Shown here in pieces: positions 38,661 through 47,053 of a stretch of DNA of 64,000 nt. Source of the stretch: Spiribacter sp. 1M189. GTDB lineage: Bacteria; Pseudomonadota; Gammaproteobacteria; Nitrococcales; Nitrococcaceae. The notes under the pieces were generated by a model. The model saw only the letters and a program-made list of their open reading frames with translations, was not told where the DNA came from and ran no database searches. The stretch lies in contig NZ_JBAKFF010000001.1 of NCBI RefSeq assembly GCF_040838345.1, positions 806,001 to 870,000 of the forward strand. The letters run 5' to 3'. The translations under genes were made by a program, and so were the position numbers. Position 1 is the stretch's first letter, and each line of letters opens with the position of its first letter.

Positions 38661-39415
38661 TATCCGGAATCTCCGTTGAGCTGACGGGCATAGACATCAC
38701 CGGAGCCGGCGGTGTCGGCGTTGGCGCGCAACCAGTCACGCATCCACGCCGGCGACTGCCAGGCCGCCGAGACCATTCTCCGACGCTCGCCGATCGTGGC
38801 GTTGAATCGGTAATCACCCAGTGCCTGCAGGCGATCGATACAGGCTAGCGCACGTGCCCCGCTGCCGCTGACATACTCGAACGATAACGCAGGCAGCGGC
38901 TGGGCCAGTCCCGCAAGGACCGCCTCCTCCGCGCCTTCGACATCGATCTTGCAGAAGGCCGGCACACCGAAGCGCCCGATCAGATCCTCCAGCGTCACCA
39001 CTTCGACCGTCACTTCGCGCTCCCATTGCACATCGGCAAAGCCCGGATTGGCCCGACCGATCTCCCGACGCCACTGGTGATTGAGCGTGGCCAATGTCGG
39101 ATGCCGGTCGCTCATCGCGAGCGTCGCCGTCCCCCGGGATTCACCCACCGCCTCGTCAAGCACCCGGGCATCGGCGTAGCGCCGCAGCCGCCAGGCGAGC
39201 GCACGCCGCAGACCGGGCTGGGGCTCGACGGCCACCACCTGCCCGCCCAGCGCGGCGAAGGCCAGGCTGCGGTCACCCAGATGGGCGCCGATATCGAACA
39301 CCGGTGCGCCGGGTCGCACAAAGGGCCGGTAGAACCGCCGCAGACCAGGCTGACGCCAGGGCGCGCCATAGATCAGCAGTGATCGGGCAAGGCCCATGAG
39401 CTGTCGCGCATTCAT
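38660..39415 (-). CDS. FkbM family SAM-dependent methyltransferase
   Basis: SAM methyltransferase of 251 residues, FkbM family, usually acting on hydroxyl groups of sugars or natural products. SAM motif I reads VFDIGAHLGDRSLAFA, followed by VVAVEPQPGLRRAL and the FkbM hallmark FCKIDVEGAEEAVLAGL. No signal peptide. Its ATG overlaps the stop of the MgtC-like gene by four bases and its stop overlaps the small membrane protein start, giving a three-gene operon. No polysaccharide cluster is nearby, so the acceptor is unknown. Confidence 0.87.
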   Translation of the reverse strand: MNARQLMGLARSLLIYGAPWRQPGLRRFYRPFVRPGAPVFDIGAHLGDRSLAFAALGGQVVAVEPQPGLRRALAWRLRRYADARVLDEAVGESRGTATLAMSDRHPTLATLNHQWRREIGRANPGFADVQWEREVTVEVVTLEDLIGRFGVPAFCKIDVEGAEEAVLAGLAQPLPALSFEYVSGSGARALACIDRLQALGDYRFNATIGERRRMVSAAWQSPAWMRDWLRANADTAGSGDVYARQLNGDSG

Positions 39416-40677
39416 TGCCAGACTGTCACCCCCACCCAGACACCTCCCGCCACAATCACGGCGCCCAGCCCGGCGCCCACCAGCAGCGCCATGCGGCCAC
39501 CGGCGACGCCGGCGGCCAGTCCGAGCTTGACCGCGGTGTTGGCCATGGCCGCAATGATAATGCCACGCTGTGCGACCTCCGCCTGCATCCCCTCCGACGC
39601 CATCCGCGACAGGGACAGCGTAATGGCATCCACATCGGTGAGCCCGGAGACGAGCGAGAGGGCATAGACGCCGGCATCCCCCGCGGTCCGCCGCAGGCCC
39701 TCGGCCGCCACCATGACAATGGCCAGCAGCACCGCGAAGCGCAGTGCCGTTGTGAGCTCGAAGGGCTTCTGCATCGGTGGATGGCTCGGCGCATCCGTAA
39801 TGCGTCGGGCATTCAGGGCAAGCCCCAGGGTGGCGAGCCCGCCCACCACGGTGATCAGCGCCACCGGCGCGTACAGACTGGGCAGCATCTCCGGGCGAAC
39901 GGCACCCACCAGCACGAGGATACGCGGGAACATGGTGGTACTGGCCATGACCACGGCGGCGGCGAACAGCGGCTGGTAGGCCTGTTGGCCACGCGCCGCC
40001 CGCGACAGCGTGAGGGTCAGCGCCGTCGACGAGGCCAGCCCCGCGAAGAACCCGGTCAGCAGAATGCCGCGCCGCGCGCCGGTGAGTCGTACGGCGAAAT
40101 GCCCGACAAAACCGATGGCGCTGATCAGCACCACCATCAGCCAGAGCGTGTGCGGATTCAGGGTATCCCAGGGTCCGTATCCCTTCTGCGGCAGGAACGG
40201 CAGGATCACCGCGCTGATGAGCGCGAGCTGCAGGATGGCCCGCAGCTCGGGGCCGTCGATGCTGCGCAGCAGTTCATGCAACCGTGGCTTGAAGCCGAGC
40301 AGAACCGCCGTCACCACGCCACCGGCCATGGCCAGCAATGGCTCCTCGAGACTCGCCAGCACACCCAGCAGAAACGCCAGGATGGCCGCCACCTCGGTGG
40401 TGATGCCGTAGTCACCGCTCACCCGGACCATGCGGCGGTAACCGAGAATCACCAGGCCCAGCACGCCGGCGAGGGCCACGGGGACGATGGCGTGACCCAG
40501 CCGGTCACCGATCAGCCCGGCGACACCGCCGGCCAGCGCGATCAGCATGAAGGTGCGGATGCCTGCAATGCGCTCGCCCTCACCGGCACCGCGCAGCCGC
40601 CAGCCGCGCTCCAGGCCGATCACCGCGCCCACCATGAGCGCGACGCCCAGCCCCAACAAATGCTCGGTGTTCACCAT
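39412..40677 (-). CDS. MgtC/SapB family membrane protein with DUF4010 domain
   Basis: Integral membrane protein of 421 residues. The N-terminal MgtC/SapB domain (about 10-140) shows GAVIGLERGWRLRG, GIRTFMLIALAGGVAG and YGITTEVAAILAFLLG; the rest (about 170-415) is a DUF4010 membrane domain (GFFAGLASSTALTLTLSR, VSGLTDVDAITLSLSRMA). MgtC proteins are linked to magnesium limitation and acid stress, but this two-domain form has no established function. ATG 40677. It diverges from the NYN-domain gene, with 41 bases between starts. Confidence 0.88.
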   Translation of the reverse strand: MVNTEHLLGLGVALMVGAVIGLERGWRLRGAGEGERIAGIRTFMLIALAGGVAGLIGDRLGHAIVPVALAGVLGLVILGYRRMVRVSGDYGITTEVAAILAFLLGVLASLEEPLLAMAGGVVTAVLLGFKPRLHELLRSIDGPELRAILQLALISAVILPFLPQKGYGPWDTLNPHTLWLMVVLISAIGFVGHFAVRLTGARRGILLTGFFAGLASSTALTLTLSRAARGQQAYQPLFAAAVVMASTTMFPRILVLVGAVRPEMLPSLYAPVALITVVGGLATLGLALNARRITDAPSHPPMQKPFELTTALRFAVLLAIVMVAAEGLRRTAGDAGVYALSLVSGLTDVDAITLSLSRMASEGMQAEVAQRGIIIAAMANTAVKLGLAAGVAGGRMALLVGAGLGAVIVAGGVWVGVTVWQ

Positions 40678-40718
40678 TGCGTTACCCTAGCGGTTTGATC
40701 CCGCGGTGGACCATCCTC

Positions 40719-41327
40719 ATGCGTAGACTCTGGCTGATCGATGCAAGTTACATCCATGCCAACAATCTTGCGCTGCTCGGCAGCCAGCGGCGGATCGACT
40801 ACCTGCGCCTGCGCCAGTTGATCGAACGCGAGCTCGGACCACTATGGCGGGGCTATTTCCTCAATTCCGCTCAGGATGAGCCCAACGACGGTCGCGATCG
40901 CTTCCACAACTGGCTCCAGACCGCCGTGCCCCATGGCCCCAACCTCATCGTCAGGCTCTATGGACTGAAAAGCGAGCGCGTGCGCAATGCCTGGTGTGCC
41001 GACTGCGGCACCAAGGTGGACCTGCACTGCCCGCATGGCAACGGCAGCCATCGGCTTTTCAACCAGCGGCAGATGGGGGTGGACGTGGGTCTGGCTTCGC
41101 TGGCCCTGATTCACCGCGACCGCTACGACGGCCTGGTGCTCTCCTCAGGCGACGGTGATCTGATGGACGCCGTCGAGCATCTCTCGGAATATGGCAAGCG
41201 GATTGAGCTCGCCGTGTTCAGCACCGGCGTGGCCACCGACCTGCAGGCCCGATCCGATCGGGTGCTGTGGCTCGATGATCACCTGCCGGCACTGACCGGC
41301 GAGGACGACGGGGCGCCGACGGGCTGA
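40719..41327 (+). CDS. NYN domain (PIN-like) protein with Cys/His insertion
   Basis: Predicted RNA-cleaving nuclease of the NYN/LabA group, 202 residues. The metal-binding acidic residues can be followed in LWLIDASYIHANN (Asp8), MGVDVGLASLAL (Asp122) and SSGDGDLMDAVEHL (Asp145/147). Residues 93-106 carry an unusual cluster, Cys93, Cys96, His103, Cys104 and His106, that could bind a metal. ATG 40719 is chosen over 40677 because it opens directly on the first beta strand. The gene converges on the M42 peptidase gene across a GC hairpin. Confidence 0.8.
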   Translation: MRRLWLIDASYIHANNLALLGSQRRIDYLRLRQLIERELGPLWRGYFLNSAQDEPNDGRDRFHNWLQTAVPHGPNLIVRLYGLKSERVRNAWCADCGTKVDLHCPHGNGSHRLFNQRQMGVDVGLASLALIHRDRYDGLVLSSGDGDLMDAVEHLSEYGKRIELAVFSTGVATDLQARSDRVLWLDDHLPALTGEDDGAPTG

Positions 41328-41331
41328 ACCC

Positions 41332-41359
41332 GCCGATGCCCCGCGCGCGGCGCGTCGGC
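41332..41359. terminator. GC-rich hairpin between convergent genes
   Basis: GCCGA (41332-41336) pairs with TCGGC (41355-41359), with further nested GC and CCGC/GCGG pairs inside. It fills the 33-base gap between the NYN and M42 peptidase stops. There is no T tract, so intrinsic termination is uncertain. Confidence 0.3.
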
Positions 41360-41360
41360 C

Positions 41361-42614
41361 TCAGTCCCCGGCGCTCCCCGCACCCTGATGACCCAGCGCC
41401 CGGGCCTGATCCAGGCGCGGATGCTGGCTGCAGAAGGCCTCTGCCAGGGTCCCGGTACGGGTCTCCTCGGCATCCATCGCCTTGAGGGTCTCGGCGACCG
41501 CATAGGTACACGCCAGAACATCCCGGGTGCAGGCGCTCTCGGAGATGGTGTGCATGTTGCGGATGGGCATGCCCACCGAGGTCGCGGCGCAGTCGACGTT
41601 GCCGAGCACACCGGCCATGCCGTCGGTGCCGGTATCCGCACCCACCACGTCACGCTGCATGGGGATGTCGTTGTCCCGGGCGACCTGCTCGATGCGGCGA
41701 TTGAGCTGCTCGCTCACGATGGCGCCGACGCTCATGGTAAAGCCCTTGCCCATCTCGATGGGGGCCATGCGCTTGTCGCCAATACCGGGGGCGGCGACGT
41801 AGTCGTGATTGACGTCCACGCCGATGATGACATCGGGGCGCATCTCCCCGACCAGCACACGACTGCCGAAGCGGCCGATTTCCTCATAGGTGGCCGCGGC
41901 AAAGAGCATGCGGATGTGCTTCGCACCCCCCGACTCGGCGACCAGTCGGGCGGCCTCGGCGGCGACGAAGCAGCCCAGGCCGTTGTCGAGATAGGCGCCG
42001 TAGAAGGTGTCGGGCCCGAACCCATGGCGGATCGGCCGGTTCATGAGGATGCTGTCCCCCGGACGGATCCCCAGCGCCTCGATCTGCTTTTTCTTGTCCT
42101 TGCCGTGGATCTGCAGCTCGACATAGAGCTGCTCCTTGCGCACGCCCTTCTCGCCGGCACGCAGTTTGGGATCCGCGAAATGAATGGCCCCCAGCGCCTC
42201 CACGGTGCCGCCGTCGAGGCGACGATACTCGCCCGGTGCCTCGGGATCCTCGCTGAAGATGCTGACCTCGTGGCCGAGCAGCGTGGTGGGCAGGAAGGAA
42301 TCGCTGTTGATCCAGACCTTGCCGTCCTCGCCGATGCTGCGCACCTGCATGCGGATCTTGTCGGCATGGCCGATTACCATCACGGTGAACAGATCATCAC
42401 GCCCGGGATGGGTGTCCAGGACCACACCGGCGTGCCCCTTGAAATTCCGTACCGCCCAGCCTTCGGGGGCAAAGCTCTCGAAATGGGGCTTGAGCACGCC
42501 CTCGGTCATCGCGGCCTCGAGGCCGATCGGGCTCGGTGCGGCGAGGATATCGTGCATGAGCTGGAACTGGGCATCCGGCATGGATGTTGTCCAGGGCTTG
42601 GCGTTATCGGCCAT
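41361..42614 (-). CDS. M42 family metallopeptidase (tetrahedral aminopeptidase-like)
   Basis: Cytoplasmic two-metal aminopeptidase-like protein of 417 residues. Candidate metal and catalytic residues are in order: VIGHADKI (His), GAYLDNGLG (bridging Asp), AATYEEIGRFG (Glu-Glu), GVDVNHD (Asp) and RNMHTISE (last His). A PDZ-like insert domain lies at about 95-200. The chain is longer than many M42 enzymes (about 350), the extra length being at both ends. Substrate is unknown. ATG 42614. Confidence 0.87.
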   Translation of the reverse strand: MADNAKPWTTSMPDAQFQLMHDILAAPSPIGLEAAMTEGVLKPHFESFAPEGWAVRNFKGHAGVVLDTHPGRDDLFTVMVIGHADKIRMQVRSIGEDGKVWINSDSFLPTTLLGHEVSIFSEDPEAPGEYRRLDGGTVEALGAIHFADPKLRAGEKGVRKEQLYVELQIHGKDKKKQIEALGIRPGDSILMNRPIRHGFGPDTFYGAYLDNGLGCFVAAEAARLVAESGGAKHIRMLFAAATYEEIGRFGSRVLVGEMRPDVIIGVDVNHDYVAAPGIGDKRMAPIEMGKGFTMSVGAIVSEQLNRRIEQVARDNDIPMQRDVVGADTGTDGMAGVLGNVDCAATSVGMPIRNMHTISESACTRDVLACTYAVAETLKAMDAEETRTGTLAEAFCSQHPRLDQARALGHQGAGSAGD

Positions 42615-42727
42615 ATTCAGGCTCCCTGTTGTCGTTTAACGCAGGTTGATCGACCGATAGGATAACGTGGAGCCGTCACCGGGAGCAGCCCGTCATCCAG
42701 CAAGCCCTGAAGATCGTTCCCGCCGAA

Positions 42728-43192
42728 GTGCGCCCCGCGGCACCGCACCGGGCCCTCTGGCAGGGTCCGTGGGGCACGCTGCTGCTCATCGGCAACGCCC
42801 GTGTGCTGGTCGCTGCGCGCTTTCAGGGAGGCTGCCCGGCCGGTGACACCGCGTCACCGCCCGATCCCCTGCCCGCCCCCTGGGGCCTGCATCCCACGCT
42901 GCGGCTCGCGCTCACGGGCACGGACTTCCAGCTCGCCGTCTGGCGATCCCTGACGCGCATCGCCTCCGGCGAATGCGTCAGTTACAGTGAGCTCGCCGCG
43001 GCGGTCGACCGGCCCCGGGCGGTGCGCGCCGTCGCCAGCGCCGTCGCGGCCAACCCGCTACCGGTGGTGCTGCCCTGTCACCGGGTCATTCGACGCGACG
43101 GCGGCCATGGCGGCTACATCGGCGGGGCGTCGCGCAAACGTCGACTCATCCATTGGGAGACCAACCACGGGAGTCACCCGAGATGTTCATAG
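42728..43192 (+). CDS. Methylated-DNA-protein cysteine methyltransferase-like protein (Ogt/MGMT)
   Basis: DNA alkyltransferase of 154 residues that should remove alkyl groups from O6-alkylguanine by transfer to its own cysteine. The C-terminal DNA-binding/active domain is complete: FQLAVWRSLTRIASGECVSY, YSELAAAVDRPRAVRAV with the helix-turn-helix arginine finger, and the acceptor Cys117 in VLPCHRV. The N-terminal domain is short compared with Ogt. The only reasonable start I see is GTG 42728. The stop overlaps the photolyase-like gene by ten bases, so the two repair genes are co-expressed. Confidence 0.85.
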   Translation: MRPAAPHRALWQGPWGTLLLIGNARVLVAARFQGGCPAGDTASPPDPLPAPWGLHPTLRLALTGTDFQLAVWRSLTRIASGECVSYSELAAAVDRPRAVRAVASAVAANPLPVVLPCHRVIRRDGGHGGYIGGASRKRRLIHWETNHGSHPRCS

Positions 43193-44415
43193 AGCAGCCC
43201 GAGGCAACCCATTCGGCCGGCCTGGACCGGCTCGCGGCATTCCTGCCCCACGCCGGAGGTGACTATGCCCGCTGGCGCAACCACGACTTCGGCCCCGAGG
43301 GCGACAACCGCGTATCCGGCCTCTCCCCCTGGCTGCGCCATCGGCTGCTGCTCGAGGAGACGGTCATCGACACGGCCATCGATCGACACGGCCTGGATGG
43401 CGCCGAGAAGTTCATCCAGGAGGTCTGCTGGCGGACCTACTGGAAAGGTTTTCTCGAGCGCCGCCCCGTGCACTGGCACGACTATCATGGCGACTGTGAC
43501 GAGGCGCGGCGGCAGCAGGCGAAAGACCGACGACTGGCCGCGGATATCGACCGCGCCCTCGCCGGGGAGACCGGCATTGCGGCTTTCGACGCCTGGGTGC
43601 ACGAACTGCGCGACACCGGTTATCTACACAACCATGCCCGCATGTGGTTCGCCAGTATCTGGGTCTTCACCCTCGAGCTGCCCTGGGCGCTGGGCGCGGA
43701 CTTCTTCCTGCGCCATCTGCTCGACGGCGATCCGGCCTCCAATACCCTCTCGTGGCGCTGGGTGGCCGGCCTGCATACGCCGGGCAAGGCCTACATCGCC
43801 CGGTCCTCCAACATCAACAAGTACACCAACGGCCGCTTCAACCCCGGCTATCAGCTCAACACACAGGTCACGCCACCCGAGGGCATCGAGCGACCGCCCG
43901 TGGGGCCCTCACCGACCGTCGCGGACTGGCGGTTGACGCCCGACTCCGGCCTGCTCATCACCGAAGAGGACCTGTTGCCGGAGACACTGCTCGGCGCTCC
44001 GGACTGGCCGCTGGTCGTGGCCGTGCAGACCACCGACTGGCGCAGTCAGGGCTCGGTGTCCGATCATGTCCGGCGCTTTGCCCGCTCGGGCCTGGAAGCG
44101 GCGCTCGCCCGCAACCCCGGCGCCCGACAGGAAGGCCCCGTCGAACTGATCAGCGAAGCCGATGCCGAGGCAGTGCGCGACGCCGCCCTCGCCGCCGGCG
44201 TCGATCAGCTCCTCACCCCGTGGGTCCCCACCGGCCCGAGCGCCGATGCCATGGCGATGCTGGATGGCGTCCTCGAAGCCGCCGGCATCCGCCGCCAGCC
44301 GGTCCTGCGGGACTGGGATCGGCTGCACTGGCCGGCCGCCACCCACGGCTTCTTCCGCTTCTGGAAGGCGGCCCGGCCGCTGATTGTCGAACGTCAGGCC
44401 GGGCGCCGCGCGTGA
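43183..44415 (+). CDS. Photolyase/cryptochrome-family FAD protein with FAD domain first
   Basis: A 410-residue member of the photolyase/cryptochrome superfamily, presumably a light-driven DNA repair enzyme. The FAD-binding domain starts at residue 1: RVSGLSPWLRHRLLL (about 43-57), FIQEVCWRTYWKGFL (77-91), ELRDTGYLHNHARMWFAS (141-158), HLLDGDPASNTLSWRWVAG (178-196) and SSNINKYTNGRFNP (208-221). The usual N-terminal antenna domain is missing there; residues about 275-405 look like an alpha/beta domain resembling it (PLVVAVQTTDW, AGVDQLLTPWVPTGP, HGFFRFWKAARP). ATG 43183 follows GGGAG and overlaps the Ogt-like gene. Its end overlaps the ATP-grasp gene by 22 bases. Confidence 0.82.
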   Translation: MFIEQPEATHSAGLDRLAAFLPHAGGDYARWRNHDFGPEGDNRVSGLSPWLRHRLLLEETVIDTAIDRHGLDGAEKFIQEVCWRTYWKGFLERRPVHWHDYHGDCDEARRQQAKDRRLAADIDRALAGETGIAAFDAWVHELRDTGYLHNHARMWFASIWVFTLELPWALGADFFLRHLLDGDPASNTLSWRWVAGLHTPGKAYIARSSNINKYTNGRFNPGYQLNTQVTPPEGIERPPVGPSPTVADWRLTPDSGLLITEEDLLPETLLGAPDWPLVVAVQTTDWRSQGSVSDHVRRFARSGLEAALARNPGARQEGPVELISEADAEAVRDAALAAGVDQLLTPWVPTGPSADAMAMLDGVLEAAGIRRQPVLRDWDRLHWPAATHGFFRFWKAARPLIVERQAGRRA

Positions 44416-45701
44416 TCGATCTGAAAGCCCAGGATCTCCCGGGCTTCCCGGGAGCGGGCCAGCAGATCCGCCTGGTCATGCCCGCCCAGAAAGACCTCGG
44501 CGAGCTCGTAGCTGTAGCTGTCCTGAAAGCGCAGGGCCGAGAGGTCCTGGCCGGGTTGCACGAGCACCCGGACCCGGGCCTCCAGGAAGCGCGTCCGCAG
44601 GCGCTCGACATCCGCTGCTGAGGGCACGCGGCTGACCCGGCCGGGCTGGAACACGCGCAGCATGAACTTCGCCGCCATGCGGTATTCGCCCTGCCGTTGC
44701 GGGAAATCCGGCGCCTCGCCGAGCCCCAGGTTCACCATCACCTGGAAGTGCGAGGCACCATCGACCATGTGAAAGATCGGCGAGTGCGACTTGGAACAGC
44801 GCGCGTTCACCTCAAGCAGCGCCAGGGCATCGCTGCTGCGATTCCAGAAGAATTCCATGTTGAACGGGGCATCGTCGTAGCCGGTCCGGGCCATCACGCG
44901 CGTCGCCGCATCGATCATGCGCCGCTGGACACGGCGCGGCAGGCGGGAGGGATACTGGTAGCGGTTGAAGCTCGAGCGGTGACGGCCTTCGCGAATGGAG
45001 TCCACCACGCCATAGACCGTCACCTCGCCGCCCTGCACGTAGCCCTCCAGCGTGCACTGCTGGCCGGCGCTGATGATGCCCTCGGCAATGCAGTGATAGC
45101 CGCCCACCGGGGCAACGTCTTCCGGCAGATCCGCCTTCTCGAGAATGGCGTTGAAGGGATCGCCAAACTGGTGAATGCCCTCGCGGATCTGCCGGATCGC
45201 CTCCCGGAATTCGCTGTGGTCGTGGATGCGAAAGCCGAGATACGAGGAATGGGCCTTGATGGGCTTCAGCCAGAAGGGGAACGCCAGACTGAGGTGCTCC
45301 GCCGGGTCATCTGCGAACGGGTCCACCCAGTCGAAGGGCGGGGTGAGATCGGGCACCGCGGCCTGCTGCTCGAGCCGGGCCCAGTATTTGTGCTCGAGCT
45401 TGAGGACCGGCACGAGCCCTGCCCCGGGCAGTGCGCGGCGCTCGCGCAGGATGGGCACCATCGTGCTGGTGGGGAAGTCCCAGTAGGTGCAGACCGCATC
45501 CACAGAGCCCGGAAAGTCATCGAGAATGCGTTCGCTTTTCTCGAGCATGCGATCCACCGGAAAGGTTTCCGGATGGATCGCCTCGTCGTGCGCCAGGAGC
45601 TGGCGGAAGCTCAGCGACTCGGCGCCCTGGATCGTGGCGAGCTGCTCACGATGGAAGCCATCGAGACCGTAAATGAAGACATTGCGGGTTCCATCCAACA
45701 T
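44394..45701 (-). CDS. ATP-grasp domain protein
   Basis: ATP-grasp ligase-like protein of 435 residues; the acid and amine it would join are not known. The ATP-binding lysine region FWLKPIKAHSSYLGFRI (about 145-162), the hinge EGYVQGGEVTVYGVVDS and the metal-binding segment FNMEFFWNRS with LEVNARCSKSHSPIF are in the right order. The N-terminus (NVFIYGLDGFHREQLATI) looks like a pre-ATP-grasp Rossmann domain. GGGGAGGCG precedes ATG 45701. It sits downstream of the PPK2 gene by about 30 bases on the same strand, so the two may share a transcript. Confidence 0.8.
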   Translation of the reverse strand: MLDGTRNVFIYGLDGFHREQLATIQGAESLSFRQLLAHDEAIHPETFPVDRMLEKSERILDDFPGSVDAVCTYWDFPTSTMVPILRERRALPGAGLVPVLKLEHKYWARLEQQAAVPDLTPPFDWVDPFADDPAEHLSLAFPFWLKPIKAHSSYLGFRIHDHSEFREAIRQIREGIHQFGDPFNAILEKADLPEDVAPVGGYHCIAEGIISAGQQCTLEGYVQGGEVTVYGVVDSIREGRHRSSFNRYQYPSRLPRRVQRRMIDAATRVMARTGYDDAPFNMEFFWNRSSDALALLEVNARCSKSHSPIFHMVDGASHFQVMVNLGLGEAPDFPQRQGEYRMAAKFMLRVFQPGRVSRVPSAADVERLRTRFLEARVRVLVQPGQDLSALRFQDSYSYELAEVFLGGHDQADLLARSREAREILGFQIDHARRPA

Positions 45702-45734
45702 CGCCTCCCCGGCCCGATTCCTCCGGGCCGTCTG

Positions 45735-46964
45735 CTAACCGGAACGCTTTAATGCCGAGAGGGTCGGCACCCCTGCAACCGTTCCGTCAGCATGCGCGAT
45801 GGGAAGTTCCTCGTCACCATCATTAAGGACGTTCGCCCGTCCGACGATCAGCGGATCGACATTGCCGATGCGCGGGATGTCCTTGCCGTTGTAAGGCAGA
45901 TGATGAAGGACATAGCGCATGGCATTGAGCCGCGCCCGCTTCTTGCAGTCCGACTTGATGACGATCCATGGCGCCTCGGAGGTGTCCGTGTAGAAGAACA
46001 TCTGCTCCTTCGCCGTGGTGTAGTCCTCCCACTTGTCCAGCGACTGCCGGTCGATGGGGCTCAGCTTCCACTGCTTGAGCGGATGCGCCTCGCGGGCCTT
46101 GAAGCGCCGGCGCTGTTCATCGCGACTGACCGAAAACCAGAACTTGACCAGCGTGATACCGGAGCGGACGAGGTTGCGCTCGAACTCCGGCGCCTGGCGG
46201 ATGAACTCGGCGTACTCATGATCATCGCAGAAGCCCATCACCCGCTCGACGCCGGCGCGGTTGTACCAGGAGCGGTCGAACAGCACGATCTCGCCGGCCG
46301 TGGGCAGATGCTGGACGTAGCGCTGGAAATACCACTGACCCTTCTCGATCTCGGTGGGCTTGTCCAGCGCCACCACACGCGCACCGCGGGGGTTGAGGTG
46401 TTCCATGAAGCGCTTGATGGTGCCGCCCTTGCCGGCGGCATCCCGACCTTCGAAGAGGATGACCACGCGGCTGCCGGTCTCCTTCACCCAGCGCTGGAGC
46501 TTGAGCAGCTCGCGCTGCAGATCGTATTTCTGCTTCTCGTAGGTCTTGCGCTTGAGTCGATACTTATAGGGGTAACCGCCCTCGCGCCAGTTATCGGCAA
46601 GCTCCTCGTCGGACATGCGGCTGCCGGTCTTTCGCGCGACCTCTTCCTGCATAAGCGCCTTGCGCAGCATGACCAGGTCATCCGGCGAGGCCTCCTCGAC
46701 GATGGCCGAGATATCCTCGGCAAGCCGGGAGAGCGACTGCTTGGCCGCGCGGGCCCGCTTGCCCTTGCCGCTGCCGGCTTCCCGCGCCGTATCCGCGGCA
46801 TTCGAGGCGATGTCACGCAGCGCGTACTCGGTGGTCTTCATCGCCCCCTCGCCGGCGCGACGGGCCTCGTACTCGCGGATCCCGGCCTCGCTCAGGTCCG
46901 GCGGCATATCGCCGGTGCTGATGTCATCGCGGCTGCGACTGCGCTCACTCCCCTTACTCGCCAT
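45735..46964 (-). CDS. ppk2: Polyphosphate kinase 2
   Basis: PPK2-family enzyme transferring phosphate between polyphosphate and nucleotides. The C-terminal domain (about 125-380) has Walker A FEGRDAAGKGG (171-181), Walker B FDRSWYNRAGVERVMGF and the lid region. The 409-residue length includes a 120-residue charged N-terminal extension that is common in proteobacterial long PPK2 proteins and may help oligomerise. Whether it favours GDP, ADP or AMP cannot be told. ATG 46964. A 90-base gap separates it from the large dehydrogenase gene upstream on the same strand. Confidence 0.92.
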   Translation of the reverse strand: MASKGSERSRSRDDISTGDMPPDLSEAGIREYEARRAGEGAMKTTEYALRDIASNAADTAREAGSGKGKRARAAKQSLSRLAEDISAIVEEASPDDLVMLRKALMQEEVARKTGSRMSDEELADNWREGGYPYKYRLKRKTYEKQKYDLQRELLKLQRWVKETGSRVVILFEGRDAAGKGGTIKRFMEHLNPRGARVVALDKPTEIEKGQWYFQRYVQHLPTAGEIVLFDRSWYNRAGVERVMGFCDDHEYAEFIRQAPEFERNLVRSGITLVKFWFSVSRDEQRRRFKAREAHPLKQWKLSPIDRQSLDKWEDYTTAKEQMFFYTDTSEAPWIVIKSDCKKRARLNAMRYVLHHLPYNGKDIPRIGNVDPLIVGRANVLNDGDEELPIAHADGTVAGVPTLSALKRSG

Positions 46965-47053
46965 GTCTTATCCTTTCTCCGGTTTACAGCACTTAAAGCC
47001 TAACCGATTGACTGGAAAAGAAAGCTGATCTGGGGCAAGTCCAGCCCGAACCC

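Noticed and set aside
39415-40698. A 427-codon open frame on the plus strand
   Set aside because: Antisense to the MgtC-like gene; translation is Gln/His/Arg-rich low complexity.
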